Shown piece after piece: positions 32,254-40,755 of a stretch of 64,000 bases of DNA. Positions within the stretch are counted from its first letter, which is position 1, and each line of letters opens with the position of its first letter. The notes beneath the pieces were generated by a model, which saw only the letters and a program-made list of their open reading frames with translations, searched no databases and had not been told where the DNA came from. The position numbers and the translations under genes were made by a program. The stretch is from Multivorans sp965116445 (GTDB lineage: Bacteria > Acidobacteriota > Thermoanaerobaculia > Multivoradales > Multivoraceae), in the NCBI GenBank assembly GCA_965116445.1, contig OZ220688.1, positions 124,001 through 188,000 on the forward strand. Reading direction: 5' to 3'.

Positions 32254-34773
32254 TCAGAACCAGAATCGGGCCGAGAGCGTCACGTCCCTGCCCGGCAGCG
32301 GAGCGAAGTTCTTCAGGAACGACGTATGCACCCGCGCTTCCTCGTCCATCAGGTTGCGGCCTCGCAGGAGCACGTCGAGGATCTGGTTGCCGAGGATGAA
32401 GCGCCGCCCGACATGGGCGTTCAGCATCGTGTAGCCCTCGGTGGGAGTTTCCAGTTCCGCGACGTCGTTCTGGTCGTCGAACCAGCGACCCTCGACCGCG
32501 GCGCGCCAGTGGTGGCCGTGGTAGTGGAGGCCGGCGCCGAAGCTCATCGGCGGAGTCCGCGGCAGATTGCCGCCCGTGTCGAGCTCGGCGTCGACGGTGT
32601 CTGCCATCGCCTGGATGTGCAGATGGTGGTCGTTCCGGTCGAGCAGTTCGAACCGGAGCCGGAGTTCGGCGCCCTCGGTGGTGGCGTCGGCCTGGCTGTA
32701 GCGGAGGACGGCGATCTCATCTTCCTCTTCGCCGGTGAACTGCTGGTAGATGAAGTCGCTGAAGCTCTGGCGGAAGATCGTCAGTTCGCCGGTGACAGGT
32801 CCTTCCGTCCGGCGCAGCGACACGTCGATACCGGTACCGACCTCGTTGCCGAGGTTCGGGTCGCCGATCTCGAAGCTCTGCGTGGCGACGTGGACGCCGT
32901 CGGAGTAGAGCTCTTCGGCGGACGGAAGGCGGACCGACCGGGCGATCGACGCGCCGAGCGTCCAGTCGGAGTCGGCGTCCCAGACCAGACCGGCGGAGGC
33001 GGACACGCCGTCGTGCGATGTGTCCATGCCACTCACCGGGTTCTGGTCCAGTTGTTCGAAGCGGGCCCCGAACTGCCACCGAACCGCGCCGGCCTCGACT
33101 TCCTGTGAGGTGAAGAGCGCCCATCCCTGGGACTGCGTGGGAGGCACGAACGCCTCCTCGCCGAAGGCGGCGAGATCGCGGTCCGAGTACTGGAGGCCGA
33201 CGGAACCGCGGCTGCGGCCGCGCTCGCGCTGGAACATCTCGAGCCGGGTCTCCATGTACTCGTTGAAGAACGTCGTGCCGGGATCGGGACCTTCGAGCTC
33301 GACGTGCTCGTAGTCGGTTCCCGTCATCCGGACCTCGATCCGCTGGAAGGCACCGGTTGCCGGCAGGGCCTCGGCACGCAGGTCCACGCGGCGCTGCTTC
33401 ATATCGACGCGGACCGGAAGTTCCTCTTCTTCCCCGTGCTCGTCGTGGTCTTCGTCGTCGTGATCCTCGTCCTCGTGCTCTTCATCCTCGTCGTCATGGT
33501 CCTCGTCGTCGTGGTCCTCGTCCTCATGGCCGTGCTCATCCTCATGGCCGTGGGCGTGAGCGCCGAGCGGGATCCCGTAGTCCGTATTGAAGCCGCTGAC
33601 GGAGACGCCGATGGAACCGCGGTCGCCGAAGAAGCGGGTGAAGCCGAAGCGGCCGCTCTCGGTCATCAGGTCCGTGTTCGGAACGATCCCGAAGGGGTTC
33701 TCTTCTTCCTCCCCGTGCTCGTCGTGATCGTCGTCGTGGTCTTCGTCGTCGTGATCCTCGTCGTCGTGGTCCTCGTCTTCGTCGTGATCCTCGTCGTGGT
33801 CCTCGTCGTGTTCGTCCTCGTGGTCCTCCTCCACGCGGGCATGGCCGGGAATCTCGTAGGGATCGGTCTCCCGGCTGACGGCGCCCAGGTGCCAGGCCCA
33901 CTCACCGCCGCCGCCGTTCAGATGAATCGCGCCCATCCGCTCGTCGGCGTTGGAACCGCCGCGAAGGTCGATCGTGCCTGTCAGCGCCGAGACCGGCTTC
34001 TCGGTCGGTATCCGACCGTCGACCACGTTGATCGCGCCGCCGATGGCCTCCGAACCGAAGCGGAGCGTGGCGGGGCCACGCAGGATTTCGATCTGCTCTG
34101 CGTGGGCCGGTTCGAAGGTGACGGCATGGTCCGCGCTGGTCACGGAGGCGTCACCGGTGTCGATTCCGCCTTCCATGACACGCACCCGGGCGCCGCTCAG
34201 GCCGCGAATGATCGGCCGGCCGGCGCCGGGTGCGAACGCGGTCGACGAGACGCCGGGTTCGCCCTCGAGCGTCTCGCCCAGCGTGGCGCCAAGGCGCAGT
34301 TGGAGGTCCGTGCCCGAGAGCACGGAGACGGGGTTCGCGAGTTCGGAGGCGCGGCGCAGATCGCCGTTCGCGGTGACCACGACCTCGTCGAAGTGCGTCC
34401 CGTGACGCATTTCGAGTTGGACTTCCACCTCGTCGCCGCCCGTCACGGTGACCGACTCGCTGGTCGTGCCGAAGGCGGGGATCGCGACGACGACCAGGTA
34501 GGTCCCGGCTGGCACCTCGTCGAAGCGGAACGAGCCGTCCGCTGACACCGCGGTGCTGATGCCGAGTTCAGGGATGCGCGCCACGGCGAGCACGATTCTC
34601 TCGCCGTGGGTTTCGACGCTGCCGGCGACGGAGCCGTTCTCCTGGGCGCCGGCCGTCAGTGGGGTGAGAAGGAGGGCGAGGGCGCAGAGAAGGGCGCCCG
34701 TCACCGACTGGCGCGGGTGGGGGCGGCGCCGCGGCAGAGGGTAATGCGAAGGCTTGGTCTGGTGAGAGAGCAT
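32254..34773 (-). CDS. TonB-dependent receptor with His/Asp-rich loops (copy 3)
   Basis: This intact 839-residue receptor has a signal sequence, a carboxypeptidase-regulatory-like domain (ERIVLAVARIPELGISTAVS), a plug (HFDEVVVTANGDLRRASELA, PIIRGLSGARVRVMEGG) and a barrel ending SARFWF. Two His/Asp/Glu-rich loops (33705-33840 and 33425-33545) contain DHDEDHDEDEDHDDEDHDD-like runs, probably surface-exposed metal-collecting segments as in ZnuD. It is preceded by a structured leader and by the intact small Cys/His protein gene. The likely substrate is a divalent metal; the exact metal is not deducible. Confidence 0.9.
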   Translation of the reverse strand: MLSHQTKPSHYPLPRRRPHPRQSVTGALLCALALLLTPLTAGAQENGSVAGSVETHGERIVLAVARIPELGISTAVSADGSFRFDEVPAGTYLVVVAIPAFGTTSESVTVTGGDEVEVQLEMRHGTHFDEVVVTANGDLRRASELANPVSVLSGTDLQLRLGATLGETLEGEPGVSSTAFAPGAGRPIIRGLSGARVRVMEGGIDTGDASVTSADHAVTFEPAHAEQIEILRGPATLRFGSEAIGGAINVVDGRIPTEKPVSALTGTIDLRGGSNADERMGAIHLNGGGGEWAWHLGAVSRETDPYEIPGHARVEEDHEDEHDEDHDEDHDEDEDHDDEDHDDEDHDDDHDEHGEEEENPFGIVPNTDLMTESGRFGFTRFFGDRGSIGVSVSGFNTDYGIPLGAHAHGHEDEHGHEDEDHDDEDHDDEDEEHEDEDHDDEDHDEHGEEEELPVRVDMKQRRVDLRAEALPATGAFQRIEVRMTGTDYEHVELEGPDPGTTFFNEYMETRLEMFQRERGRSRGSVGLQYSDRDLAAFGEEAFVPPTQSQGWALFTSQEVEAGAVRWQFGARFEQLDQNPVSGMDTSHDGVSASAGLVWDADSDWTLGASIARSVRLPSAEELYSDGVHVATQSFEIGDPNLGNEVGTGIDVSLRRTEGPVTGELTIFRQSFSDFIYQQFTGEEEDEIAVLRYSQADATTEGAELRLRFELLDRNDHHLHIQAMADTVDAELDTGGNLPRTPPMSFGAGLHYHGHHWRAAVEGRWFDDQNDVAELETPTEGYTMLNAHVGRRFILGNQILDVLLRGRNLMDEEARVHTSFLKNFAPLPGRDVTLSARFWF

Positions 34774-35028
34774 GGTTTGGAGTTCCTGGGTCGTTCAGTC
34801 CGGGTCGATGGGTGTGGGGCGCTGGCTGCGGCGTCCGCAGCTTCTGGAAGCTTCTGGAGCGCACCGAATCGCCTGTGGATAAGGCTTGCGACGCCGCGAA
34901 GTCAGCCTTGGCTGACCGTGGCGGTCCTGTCGCAGTTGCCCCCGGCGAGGGGCGCTCAGTGTGGTTGCCAAGCCTCCGCGGACCCCGACGCGACTTGCGT
35001 CGGTGGAGGGGTCGGAGGCGGAGTCGAC
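34774..35028 (-). promoter_or_regulatory. Structured leader upstream of TonB receptor copy 3
   Basis: Hairpins: GCTGCGG/CCGCAGC (34825-34841), overlapping AGCTTC/GAAGCT (34839-34852), GTCAGCC/GGCTGAC (34901-34916), GACCG/CGGTC (34914-34926) and GCCCC/GGGGC (34938-34953). The third and fourth share bases 34914-34916 and so exclude each other. The same order and the same AGGAACTCCAAACC before the start occur in the copy 2 leader. Confidence 0.5.
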
Positions 35029-35406
35029 TCAGCCCAGCGGTGGTCCGCGGGCGGTCTGCTGCCAGTGCTCGCCGCTCTGGGGCTCACCTTCGCTCGCGGT
35101 CCTCGCCGGGGTCGACGAGAGGTCCAAAGGGCTCGCGCCGGAGGCCTTCGCGGCCTCGGCGATCTTGGAGCGGCCGAGCTTGCAGGCGACGCAGGAATGG
35201 TCGTGCAGCGGCGCGGCCTTGCTGACGGCGCCACGGCTCGTAGGCCCGGTGGCTTCCGCTTCGTGATCGACCGCGCAGTAGGCGGCGTTCGCCGCTGCGG
35301 CCTCGTGGCCGTGGCCGTTCGCGTCCCAGGCTCCGGCGAGCAGGGTGGCGAGCGTCAGCGCGAGAGCGTTGACGATGGCAAGCGGCGAACCGGTCCGGTG
35401 CGTCAT
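35029..35406 (-). CDS. Small exported Cys/His protein (copy B)
   Basis: This 125-residue protein has a signal peptide or anchor (SPLAIVNALALTLATLLAGA), a HGHEAAAANAAYCAVDHEAE segment, and HDHSCVACKLGRSK with CxxC flanked by His. The C-terminal tail ends QQTARGPPLG, matching the out-of-frame tail of copy A. It precedes TonB receptor copy 3 and is likely periplasmic. A role in metal handling is inferred from its residues and neighbour; the family is not recognised. Confidence 0.65.
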   Translation of the reverse strand: MTHRTGSPLAIVNALALTLATLLAGAWDANGHGHEAAAANAAYCAVDHEAEATGPTSRGAVSKAAPLHDHSCVACKLGRSKIAEAAKASGASPLDLSSTPARTASEGEPQSGEHWQQTARGPPLG

Positions 35407-35471
35407 CGGGCGCGGACGTTAGCAGAACCCGTGGGGTGCTGGCGCCGGCAGAGGTCTGAGCCCGTCGCTTC

Positions 35472-35508
35472 GCGCCGGATGCCGGCGGGGACGCCGGCGC
35501 ACCCGGTT
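35472..35508. repeat. REP-like palindromic repeat
   Basis: GCCGGCGGGGACGCCGGCGC followed by ACCCGGTTTC: the common module with one variant end (ACCCGGT instead of ACCCAGT). Lies between the arylsulfatase 3' end and the small exported gene. Confidence 0.7.
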
Positions 35509-35517
35509 TCGTCCGCG

Positions 35518-37305
35518 CTAGCGACGGCGCAGCACGACCTGATGCGCCCCCCGCCGTTCCTCGCCCTCGCCGGCCGCGGCGCTGAGCGCGAAGTCGCCGG
35601 CAACGACCGCGACATCCTCGAACGTCGCGGTTCTCTGTTCCGAGGACAGGTCCTGGCCGATTTCCCGGTCGCCGATGGCGAGGCGCAGCGTGCCGGTGGA
35701 GCCCGCAACAAGGCGAACCTCAACGTCGAACGCGGTGTCGCTCTGGGCACTGAGCAGCCAGTGGCCCTGGGATGTCGGTCGCCAGCCCTGGTCCGCGGTA
35801 TCCCGCCGCCAGTTCTGCCGGGTGAGGACGGTGACCGGTTCGTGGTCCGTGCCGACGACGATCCGAGGCGGGGCGTAGTTGTCCGGGCGGGTGCTGCTCA
35901 CGTCTTCGAACCAGGCCAGGTAGGCGTCGGTCATCTCGGCCGCCACACCCGGCAGTCCGTCGATCAGGTTGCGGCTTTCGCCGGGGTCCGCTTGCAGGTC
36001 GTACAGCTCCAGGTTGAGGTCGCCCTGCCAGTCCCCCTCGCCGCGGGGGGATGGGTGGACCAGCTTGTAGCGCTGGCCGACCGCGCCGAAGGCCTGAAGC
36101 GGCTTCGGTTCGTCGCCGCGGTGGAACTGGAAGTACAAGGTGCGATCGGGCCACTTCGCGGCGTCGCCGTTGCCGGTCAGCAGGCCGAGCAGGCTGCGAC
36201 CGTCCAGGTGCAGGCCGGCGGGCGGCTCGACGCCGGCGGCGTCGAGCAGGGTCGGTGCAATGTCGATGTGGGCCGCGATGCGGTCGACCGGCTCTCCGCC
36301 GGCGGGCAACCGTCCCGGCCAGCGCACCAGCAGCGGCGACCTGATGCCGCCCTCCAGGGTCGAACCCTTGCGGCCGCGAAGTCCCGCGTTGTAGCGGTCC
36401 CGGTCCGGTCCGTTGTCGTCCAGGAAGACGAGGAGCGTGTTCTCGGCCAGGCCCATCTCGTCGAGCCGCGCGATCAGCCGTCCGATGTTGTAGTCGATGT
36501 TGCTGATCATCGCGTAGCTGCGGGCCAGCCGGTCGAGGACTTCGTCGCTGGCCTGTTCGCTGTCGGGGAGCACGGCGCTCAGGTCCACCTGCCGGTAGAA
36601 GTCCAGCCAGTCTTCGGGCACGTCGTGGAACGGACCGTGGGGCGCGTTCGTCGGCACGTAGGCGAAGAATGGCCGTCCTTCGGAGGCCGCCCGTTCCATG
36701 AAGGCGAACGCGGCGTCGAAGTAGACGTCGGTGCAGTAGCCGGTGGTCTCCTCACGCTGTCCGTTGCGGAACAGCACGGCGTCGGTGTACTTGCCCTCGC
36801 CGCCGGGCGGGTCGGACGGCTGGCCGATGCCGCCGCCGCGGTGGACGAGGCTTTCCTCGAAGCCCTGGTCCATTGCCCGCATCGGGTAGTTGTCGCCCAG
36901 GTGCCACTTGCCGAAGATGCCCGTCGCGTAGCCGGCATCGCGGAGCATTTCGGCGATCGTGACTTCGTCCGGCTCCATCATCGCGCGGCCAATGTAGGTG
37001 TCGATGGCGCGGGTGCGGTAGTTGTAGCGGCCCGTCATGAGCGATGCACGGGTCGGGGTGCAGACCGGGCTGACGTAGAAGCGCTCGACCGTGGCGCTCC
37101 GGGCCGCCAGGGCGTCGAGGTGCGGGGTTTGGAGGACCGGGTTGCCGGCGAACCCGAAGTCGCCGTAGCCCTGGTCGTCGGTCATCACGAGGACGATGTT
37201 GGGCTGCTTTGCGCCGCCGCCGGGCGCCGGGGCCTCCTGACCGCCGCTGCAGGCGAGCCCCAGGATGCCGAGCAGAATCACGCTGATCGGTGCGCTACGC
37301 TTCAT
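35518..37305 (-). CDS. Arylsulfatase-type lipoprotein sulfatase
   Basis: This 595-residue protein has a lipobox (GILGLAC19) and the sulfatase signature CTPTR (Cys82 to Arg86), where Cys or Ser becomes formylglycine, plus metal ligands VMTDDQGYGD (Asp43, Asp44) and DDNGPDRDRYNAGLRGRKGS near residue 290. A C-terminal jelly-roll-like extension is present. It should hydrolyse sulfate esters, perhaps of sulfated glycans, in the periplasm; it needs a formylglycine-generating enzyme not seen here. ATG 37305 is chosen for its signal peptide. Confidence 0.9.
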   Translation of the reverse strand: MKRSAPISVILLGILGLACSGGQEAPAPGGGAKQPNIVLVMTDDQGYGDFGFAGNPVLQTPHLDALAARSATVERFYVSPVCTPTRASLMTGRYNYRTRAIDTYIGRAMMEPDEVTIAEMLRDAGYATGIFGKWHLGDNYPMRAMDQGFEESLVHRGGGIGQPSDPPGGEGKYTDAVLFRNGQREETTGYCTDVYFDAAFAFMERAASEGRPFFAYVPTNAPHGPFHDVPEDWLDFYRQVDLSAVLPDSEQASDEVLDRLARSYAMISNIDYNIGRLIARLDEMGLAENTLLVFLDDNGPDRDRYNAGLRGRKGSTLEGGIRSPLLVRWPGRLPAGGEPVDRIAAHIDIAPTLLDAAGVEPPAGLHLDGRSLLGLLTGNGDAAKWPDRTLYFQFHRGDEPKPLQAFGAVGQRYKLVHPSPRGEGDWQGDLNLELYDLQADPGESRNLIDGLPGVAAEMTDAYLAWFEDVSSTRPDNYAPPRIVVGTDHEPVTVLTRQNWRRDTADQGWRPTSQGHWLLSAQSDTAFDVEVRLVAGSTGTLRLAIGDREIGQDLSSEQRTATFEDVAVVAGDFALSAAAGEGEERRGAHQVVLRRR

Positions 37306-37341
37306 CGGTCTTCCCTCCAGATCACAAGCCGAGGACAGGAT

Positions 37342-38205
37342 ATGGCAGCAGAAGAGGTTCGCTACGAACGGCGCGGCCCGGTGGCGGTGCTGACCTTGGA
37401 CCGGGCGAGGTACCACAACGCCCAGAGCTGGAAGCTGCTCGACGACCTGGACCGGCAGCTTGACCGCGCGATGGCCGACGAAGACGTCCGGGTCGTCGTG
37501 CTCAAGGGCGACGGCCGGCACTTCTCGTCCGGCCACGACCTGGGGACCCCGGAGCAGGAGGCGGACATCGAGGCCCGCGGGCTAACCCAGTGGGTTGGCA
37601 TGGACTGGTACGAGGCGTTTCGCTGGTACAACCTGGACAACACGGTCAAGTGGCGCAACCTGCCGAAGCCCACGATCGCGATGGTGCACGGCTACTGCAT
37701 CTTCGGCGGCTGGATGATCGCGGCGTCGATGGACCTGATCTTCGCCGCCCCGAGCGCGCGGTTCCTCGCCAGCCTCTTCGAGACGTTCACCGTGCCTTGG
37801 GACATCCATCCCCGCAAGGCGAAGGAACTCCTGTTCGAGAGCCGCTTCGTCGACGCGGAGGAGGCGCGCGAGATGGGCCTGGTCAACCGGGTCTACGCGG
37901 AGGATGAACTGGAGCGCGAGACGATGGCCTACGCCGAGCGGGTCGCGGAGAACGATCCCGTCGTGCTGCGCATGGGCAAACTGGCCGTGAACAAGGCCCA
38001 GGACGCGATGGGCTATAGCGCGAACGTCGAGGCTGCGTTCGCGGACTACTTGGTCACGCACGAGATTCGCGGCAGCTCCAGCCGGGTCGAGGGCAACCGG
38101 CGCCTGGTCGGCGTCGACCTGGCGCTGCGCGGTCAGCGCGGCGGACGGGCCGGGCAGTTGCCGGCGGACGCCGCGGGTGCTTCGGAAGCAGGGGAGGACG
38201 CATGA
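37342..38205 (+). CDS. Enoyl-CoA hydratase/isomerase family (crotonase)
   Basis: This 287-residue crotonase-fold protein reads VAVLTLDRARYHNAQSWKLL, VVLKGDGRHFSSGHDLG (first oxyanion-hole segment) and PTIAMVHGYCIFGGWMIAAS (second oxyanion-hole segment). The usual catalytic Glu positions are not clearly conserved (SLFETFTVPWDIHPRK), so the exact reaction is open. It overlaps the downstream aldolase gene by 4 bp (ATGA), so the two are co-translated and possibly act in the same acyl-CoA or hydroxyacid pathway. Confidence 0.85.
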   Translation: MAAEEVRYERRGPVAVLTLDRARYHNAQSWKLLDDLDRQLDRAMADEDVRVVVLKGDGRHFSSGHDLGTPEQEADIEARGLTQWVGMDWYEAFRWYNLDNTVKWRNLPKPTIAMVHGYCIFGGWMIAASMDLIFAAPSARFLASLFETFTVPWDIHPRKAKELLFESRFVDAEEAREMGLVNRVYAEDELERETMAYAERVAENDPVVLRMGKLAVNKAQDAMGYSANVEAAFADYLVTHEIRGSSSRVEGNRRLVGVDLALRGQRGGRAGQLPADAAGASEAGEDA

Positions 38206-39047
38206 GAACGGTTCGAGTTGCCTGCGCGTTGGCGCTGTCTCTAAGTATGGCCGCCGCCGCGGCGGCGCAGGAGGGCGACGGTCCACGGACGTACAACACC
38301 GCCAAGCAGAAGCTGATGAGCGGTGAAGGCATCGTCGGCGTCAGCATCTCTTCGGCCGATCCGGAGAGCTACTGCGCTGCGGCCAACGCCGGTTTCGACT
38401 TCACCTGGATCGAGATGCAGCACAGCCCGCTGACCTACCAGGACGTGGCGCGGATGCTCTGGGCCTGCCGCGACGCGTCCGCCATCCCCTTCATCCGCGT
38501 ACCTGACGCGACGGAGGGGGACATCCAGAAGGCGGTCGACCTCGGCGCGCTCGGCATCGTCGTGCCGATGGTGCGCACGGCCGAGAAGATGGAGCGGGCG
38601 GTGCGCTTCGCCAAGTTCCCGCCGGAGGGTCGGCGGAGTCTCGGCGGCGGCCAGTACGGCGCCCTGTGGGGTCGCGACTACCGTGCGACCGCGAACGAGA
38701 ACATCCTGATCGTCGCGATGATCGAGTCGCCGGCCGGCGTCGAAGCGGTGGAAGAGATCGCGGCCGTGCCCGGCGTCGACGTCGTGTTCGCCGCCTCGAC
38801 CGACCTCTACAGCTTCTCGGGCAAGCGGCAGGGCGAGCCGGAGTACGAGGCGATGGTCGACCGCATCCGCGACGCCGTGCTCGGCGCCGGCCTCAAGCTG
38901 GGCGGTCCGCTGGCCTGGCGCGACCGCGAGGGCTTCAGCTTCTTCCAGGCCCCCGGCGTCGGCAGCCTGATCCGCCGCGGGGCTCAGGCGCTGCTGGAGG
39001 AGACGGCGTCAGGAATCGCCGAGATCGAGGGTTCGGAGGAGCAGTAG
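38202..39047 (+). CDS. HpcH/HpaI-type aldolase with signal peptide
   Basis: This 281-residue protein has a cleavable signal (MRTVRVACALALSLSMAAAA) followed by a class II HpcH/HpaI aldolase barrel: FDFTWIEMQHSPLTYQDVAR with the catalytic His, AVDLGALGIVVPMVRTAEKM, and VAMIESPAGVEAVEEIAAVP with the metal-binding Glu. Members are cytosolic aldolases, so export is unusual. Coupled to the crotonase gene. Confidence 0.85.
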   Translation: MRTVRVACALALSLSMAAAAAAQEGDGPRTYNTAKQKLMSGEGIVGVSISSADPESYCAAANAGFDFTWIEMQHSPLTYQDVARMLWACRDASAIPFIRVPDATEGDIQKAVDLGALGIVVPMVRTAEKMERAVRFAKFPPEGRRSLGGGQYGALWGRDYRATANENILIVAMIESPAGVEAVEEIAAVPGVDVVFAASTDLYSFSGKRQGEPEYEAMVDRIRDAVLGAGLKLGGPLAWRDREGFSFFQAPGVGSLIRRGAQALLEETASGIAEIEGSEEQ

Positions 39048-39132
39048 CGGACTGCCGGCTCGGCGGCGTAAACCAGGAAGCTGGACGCCGCGCATCCGCA
39101 TCTCCTGGTAGACGGGAGTGGCCAAGCGGGGT

Positions 39133-39161
39133 TTGACCATGGTCATTGACCATGGTACAAG
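39133..39161 (+). promoter_or_regulatory. Promoter with direct-repeat operator for the Phd/PIN operon
   Basis: Two copies of TTGACCATGGT (39133-39143, 39146-39156) each contain the palindrome CCATGG, and TTGACCATGGTACAA is nearly symmetric. The first TTGACC with TACAAG (39156-39161) 17 bp downstream resembles a sigma70 promoter, so bound antitoxin would block it. Two AGGAGG ribosome-like sites follow (39177-39204). Confidence 0.55.
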
Positions 39162-39213
39162 TTCAACCCGCAACGTAGGAGGGCAACCCCGTAACGCAGG
39201 AGGGGACTACGGA

Positions 39214-39456
39214 ATGGAGCAAGTGGCTATCTCGAAGTTCAAGGCGACCTGTCTGGCGGTGTTGCAACGCGTCAATCGAACTGGAGAACCCGTGCTGGTC
39301 ACGCGTTTCGGCAAGCCGGTGGCCGAGATCGTTCCGCCATCGCCCGCCGTTCAGCCGCGGCGCGTGCTTGGTCAGATGCGGGGTACGGGTCGCATTCTTG
39401 GCGACATCGTCTCTCCGGTCGTGGACGAAGACGACTGGGAAGTTCTGCGGTCTTGA
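39214..39456 (+). CDS. Phd/YefM-family antitoxin
   Basis: This 80-residue antitoxin opens MEQVAISKFKATCLAVLQRV and continues TGEPVLVTRFGKPVAEIVPP, the Phd/YefM DNA-binding fold, then an acidic toxin-binding tail (DIVSPVVDEDDWEV). It overlaps the PIN toxin start by 4 bp (TTGA) and should repress its own promoter. Confidence 0.9.
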   Translation: MEQVAISKFKATCLAVLQRVNRTGEPVLVTRFGKPVAEIVPPSPAVQPRRVLGQMRGTGRILGDIVSPVVDEDDWEVLRS

Positions 39457-39845
39457 GGCTACTGCTGGACACGCATATCTGGGTTTGGAGTCAACTGGAG
39501 CCGGAGCGTTTGTCGGGGAAGGTCGCGTCAGCTCTCGGGTCTGCCGAGAACGAACTCTGGCTCTCGCCGATCAGTGTCTGGGAGTTGGTCTTGCTGGTCG
39601 AGAAAGAGCGTCTCGCGGTCGACCATCCCCTCGATGCCTGGATCGACAAGGCGATGGAAGAGATGCCGACCCGCGAGGCTCCGTTGACGCACCAGATCGT
39701 GCTAGCGAGTCGTACAGTCGATCTTCCGCACCGGGATCCGGCAGACCGCTTCCTCGCTGCCACGGCAAAGGTGAACGACCTGACGTTGGTGACTGCGGAC
39801 GCCCAGCTCGCGGCGGCAACCGACATCTCCGTGCTGCGAAACTGA
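39453..39845 (+). CDS. PIN-domain ribonuclease toxin
   Basis: This 130-residue PIN protein starts at TTG 39453 (MRLLLDTHIWVW) with catalytic Asp6. Other PIN features are ISVWELVLLVEK (Glu), HRDPADRFLAATA (Asp) and LTLVTADAQLA (Asp). This is the COG3744-like subgroup paired with Phd antitoxins. Length is typical. Confidence 0.9.
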   Translation: MRLLLDTHIWVWSQLEPERLSGKVASALGSAENELWLSPISVWELVLLVEKERLAVDHPLDAWIDKAMEEMPTREAPLTHQIVLASRTVDLPHRDPADRFLAATAKVNDLTLVTADAQLAAATDISVLRN

Positions 39846-39894
39846 CTCGCTATCGCGCGCCGGCGCGCCCGCTTCCGCTACGCGGTTCCTGGCG

Positions 39895-40683
39895 TCAGAT
39901 GTGTCGGCCCTGCCCGCCGTCGACGTCGATCACAGCGCCGTTGACGTAGGACGCAGCCTCGGAGCACAGGAAGACGATCATGTTGGCGACCTCTTCCGAG
40001 GCGCCGTAGCGACCGACGGGGACGTTCCTGCCGTTGTTCCGGATCACGTCTTCCCAGTTGCCGCCGCGGGCGTTCGCGATCTCTTTCGCGGCTTTCTCCC
40101 ACATGGCCGTGTGGATCAGGCCGGGGAGAACGGAGTTGAACAGCACGTTGTCCCGACCGTACTTGCCGGACAGCGCCTTGCCGGTGGCGACCATCGCCGC
40201 CTTCGAGGCGCCGTAGTCGATCAGGGCGGCGCCGGGGTACTTCGCCGCGGCGCTCGCGATCATCACGACCCGGCCCCACTTCTGCTTGCGCATCCCCGGC
40301 AGGCAGTGCCGCGTGCTGCGCACCGCGGACAGCAGGTTGAGCCGGAACAGATCCTCCCAGTCGTCGTCGCTCATGTAGAGGAAGTTGCGCGACGGCCCGG
40401 CGCCGACATTGTTCACGAGGATGTCGACCGTGCCGCCGGCGAGGACCGCCTCGAAGAAGCCGTCGATCGAGTCGCGATCCGCCATGTCCGCGGCGTGTCC
40501 TGAAACGCTGCCCTCGCCGGAGGGCGGCTCGTAGCCGTCGAGCGCGGCGACGGCGTCCTTGTTGCGGGCGCAGAAGGAAACCTCGGCGCCGTGGTCGGCG
40601 AGCAGGCGGACGGTGGCGGCGCCGATGCCGAGGCTGGCGCCGGTGACGACGGCGCGGCGGCCGGTCAGGTTCAGGTCGATCAT
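39895..40683 (-). CDS. Short-chain dehydrogenase/reductase
   Basis: This 262-residue classical SDR has TGASLGIG, NNVGAGP, catalytic Ser (IASAAA) and YGASK (YxxxK). It ends with VIDVDGGQGRHI, as in 3-oxoacyl-ACP-reductase-like SDRs. FCARNKD after strand 2 is compatible with NADP(H). Stand-alone gene between two toxin-antitoxin modules; substrate unknown. Confidence 0.9.
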   Translation of the reverse strand: MIDLNLTGRRAVVTGASLGIGAATVRLLADHGAEVSFCARNKDAVAALDGYEPPSGEGSVSGHAADMADRDSIDGFFEAVLAGGTVDILVNNVGAGPSRNFLYMSDDDWEDLFRLNLLSAVRSTRHCLPGMRKQKWGRVVMIASAAAKYPGAALIDYGASKAAMVATGKALSGKYGRDNVLFNSVLPGLIHTAMWEKAAKEIANARGGNWEDVIRNNGRNVPVGRYGASEEVANMIVFLCSEAASYVNGAVIDVDGGQGRHI

Positions 40684-40755
40684 CGCTGGATCATCTCCTC
40701 CAAAAGGCCGAATCGTCGAAAGGGGTAAGCGGCCGGCGAGTGTAGCGAGGGCTTG

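Noticed and set aside
26700..34000. Long plus-strand valine-rich frames over the TonB loops (VVVLVVMVVV-type)
   Set aside because: They are antisense shadows of the repeated Asp/His codons of the receptors; no starts, ribosome sites or homology.
34774..35028. Cobalamin riboswitch before TonB copy 3
   Set aside because: A GGGGGCAACTGCGAC stretch recalls the cobalamin core, but the other conserved blocks are absent and the copy 2 leader does not keep it.
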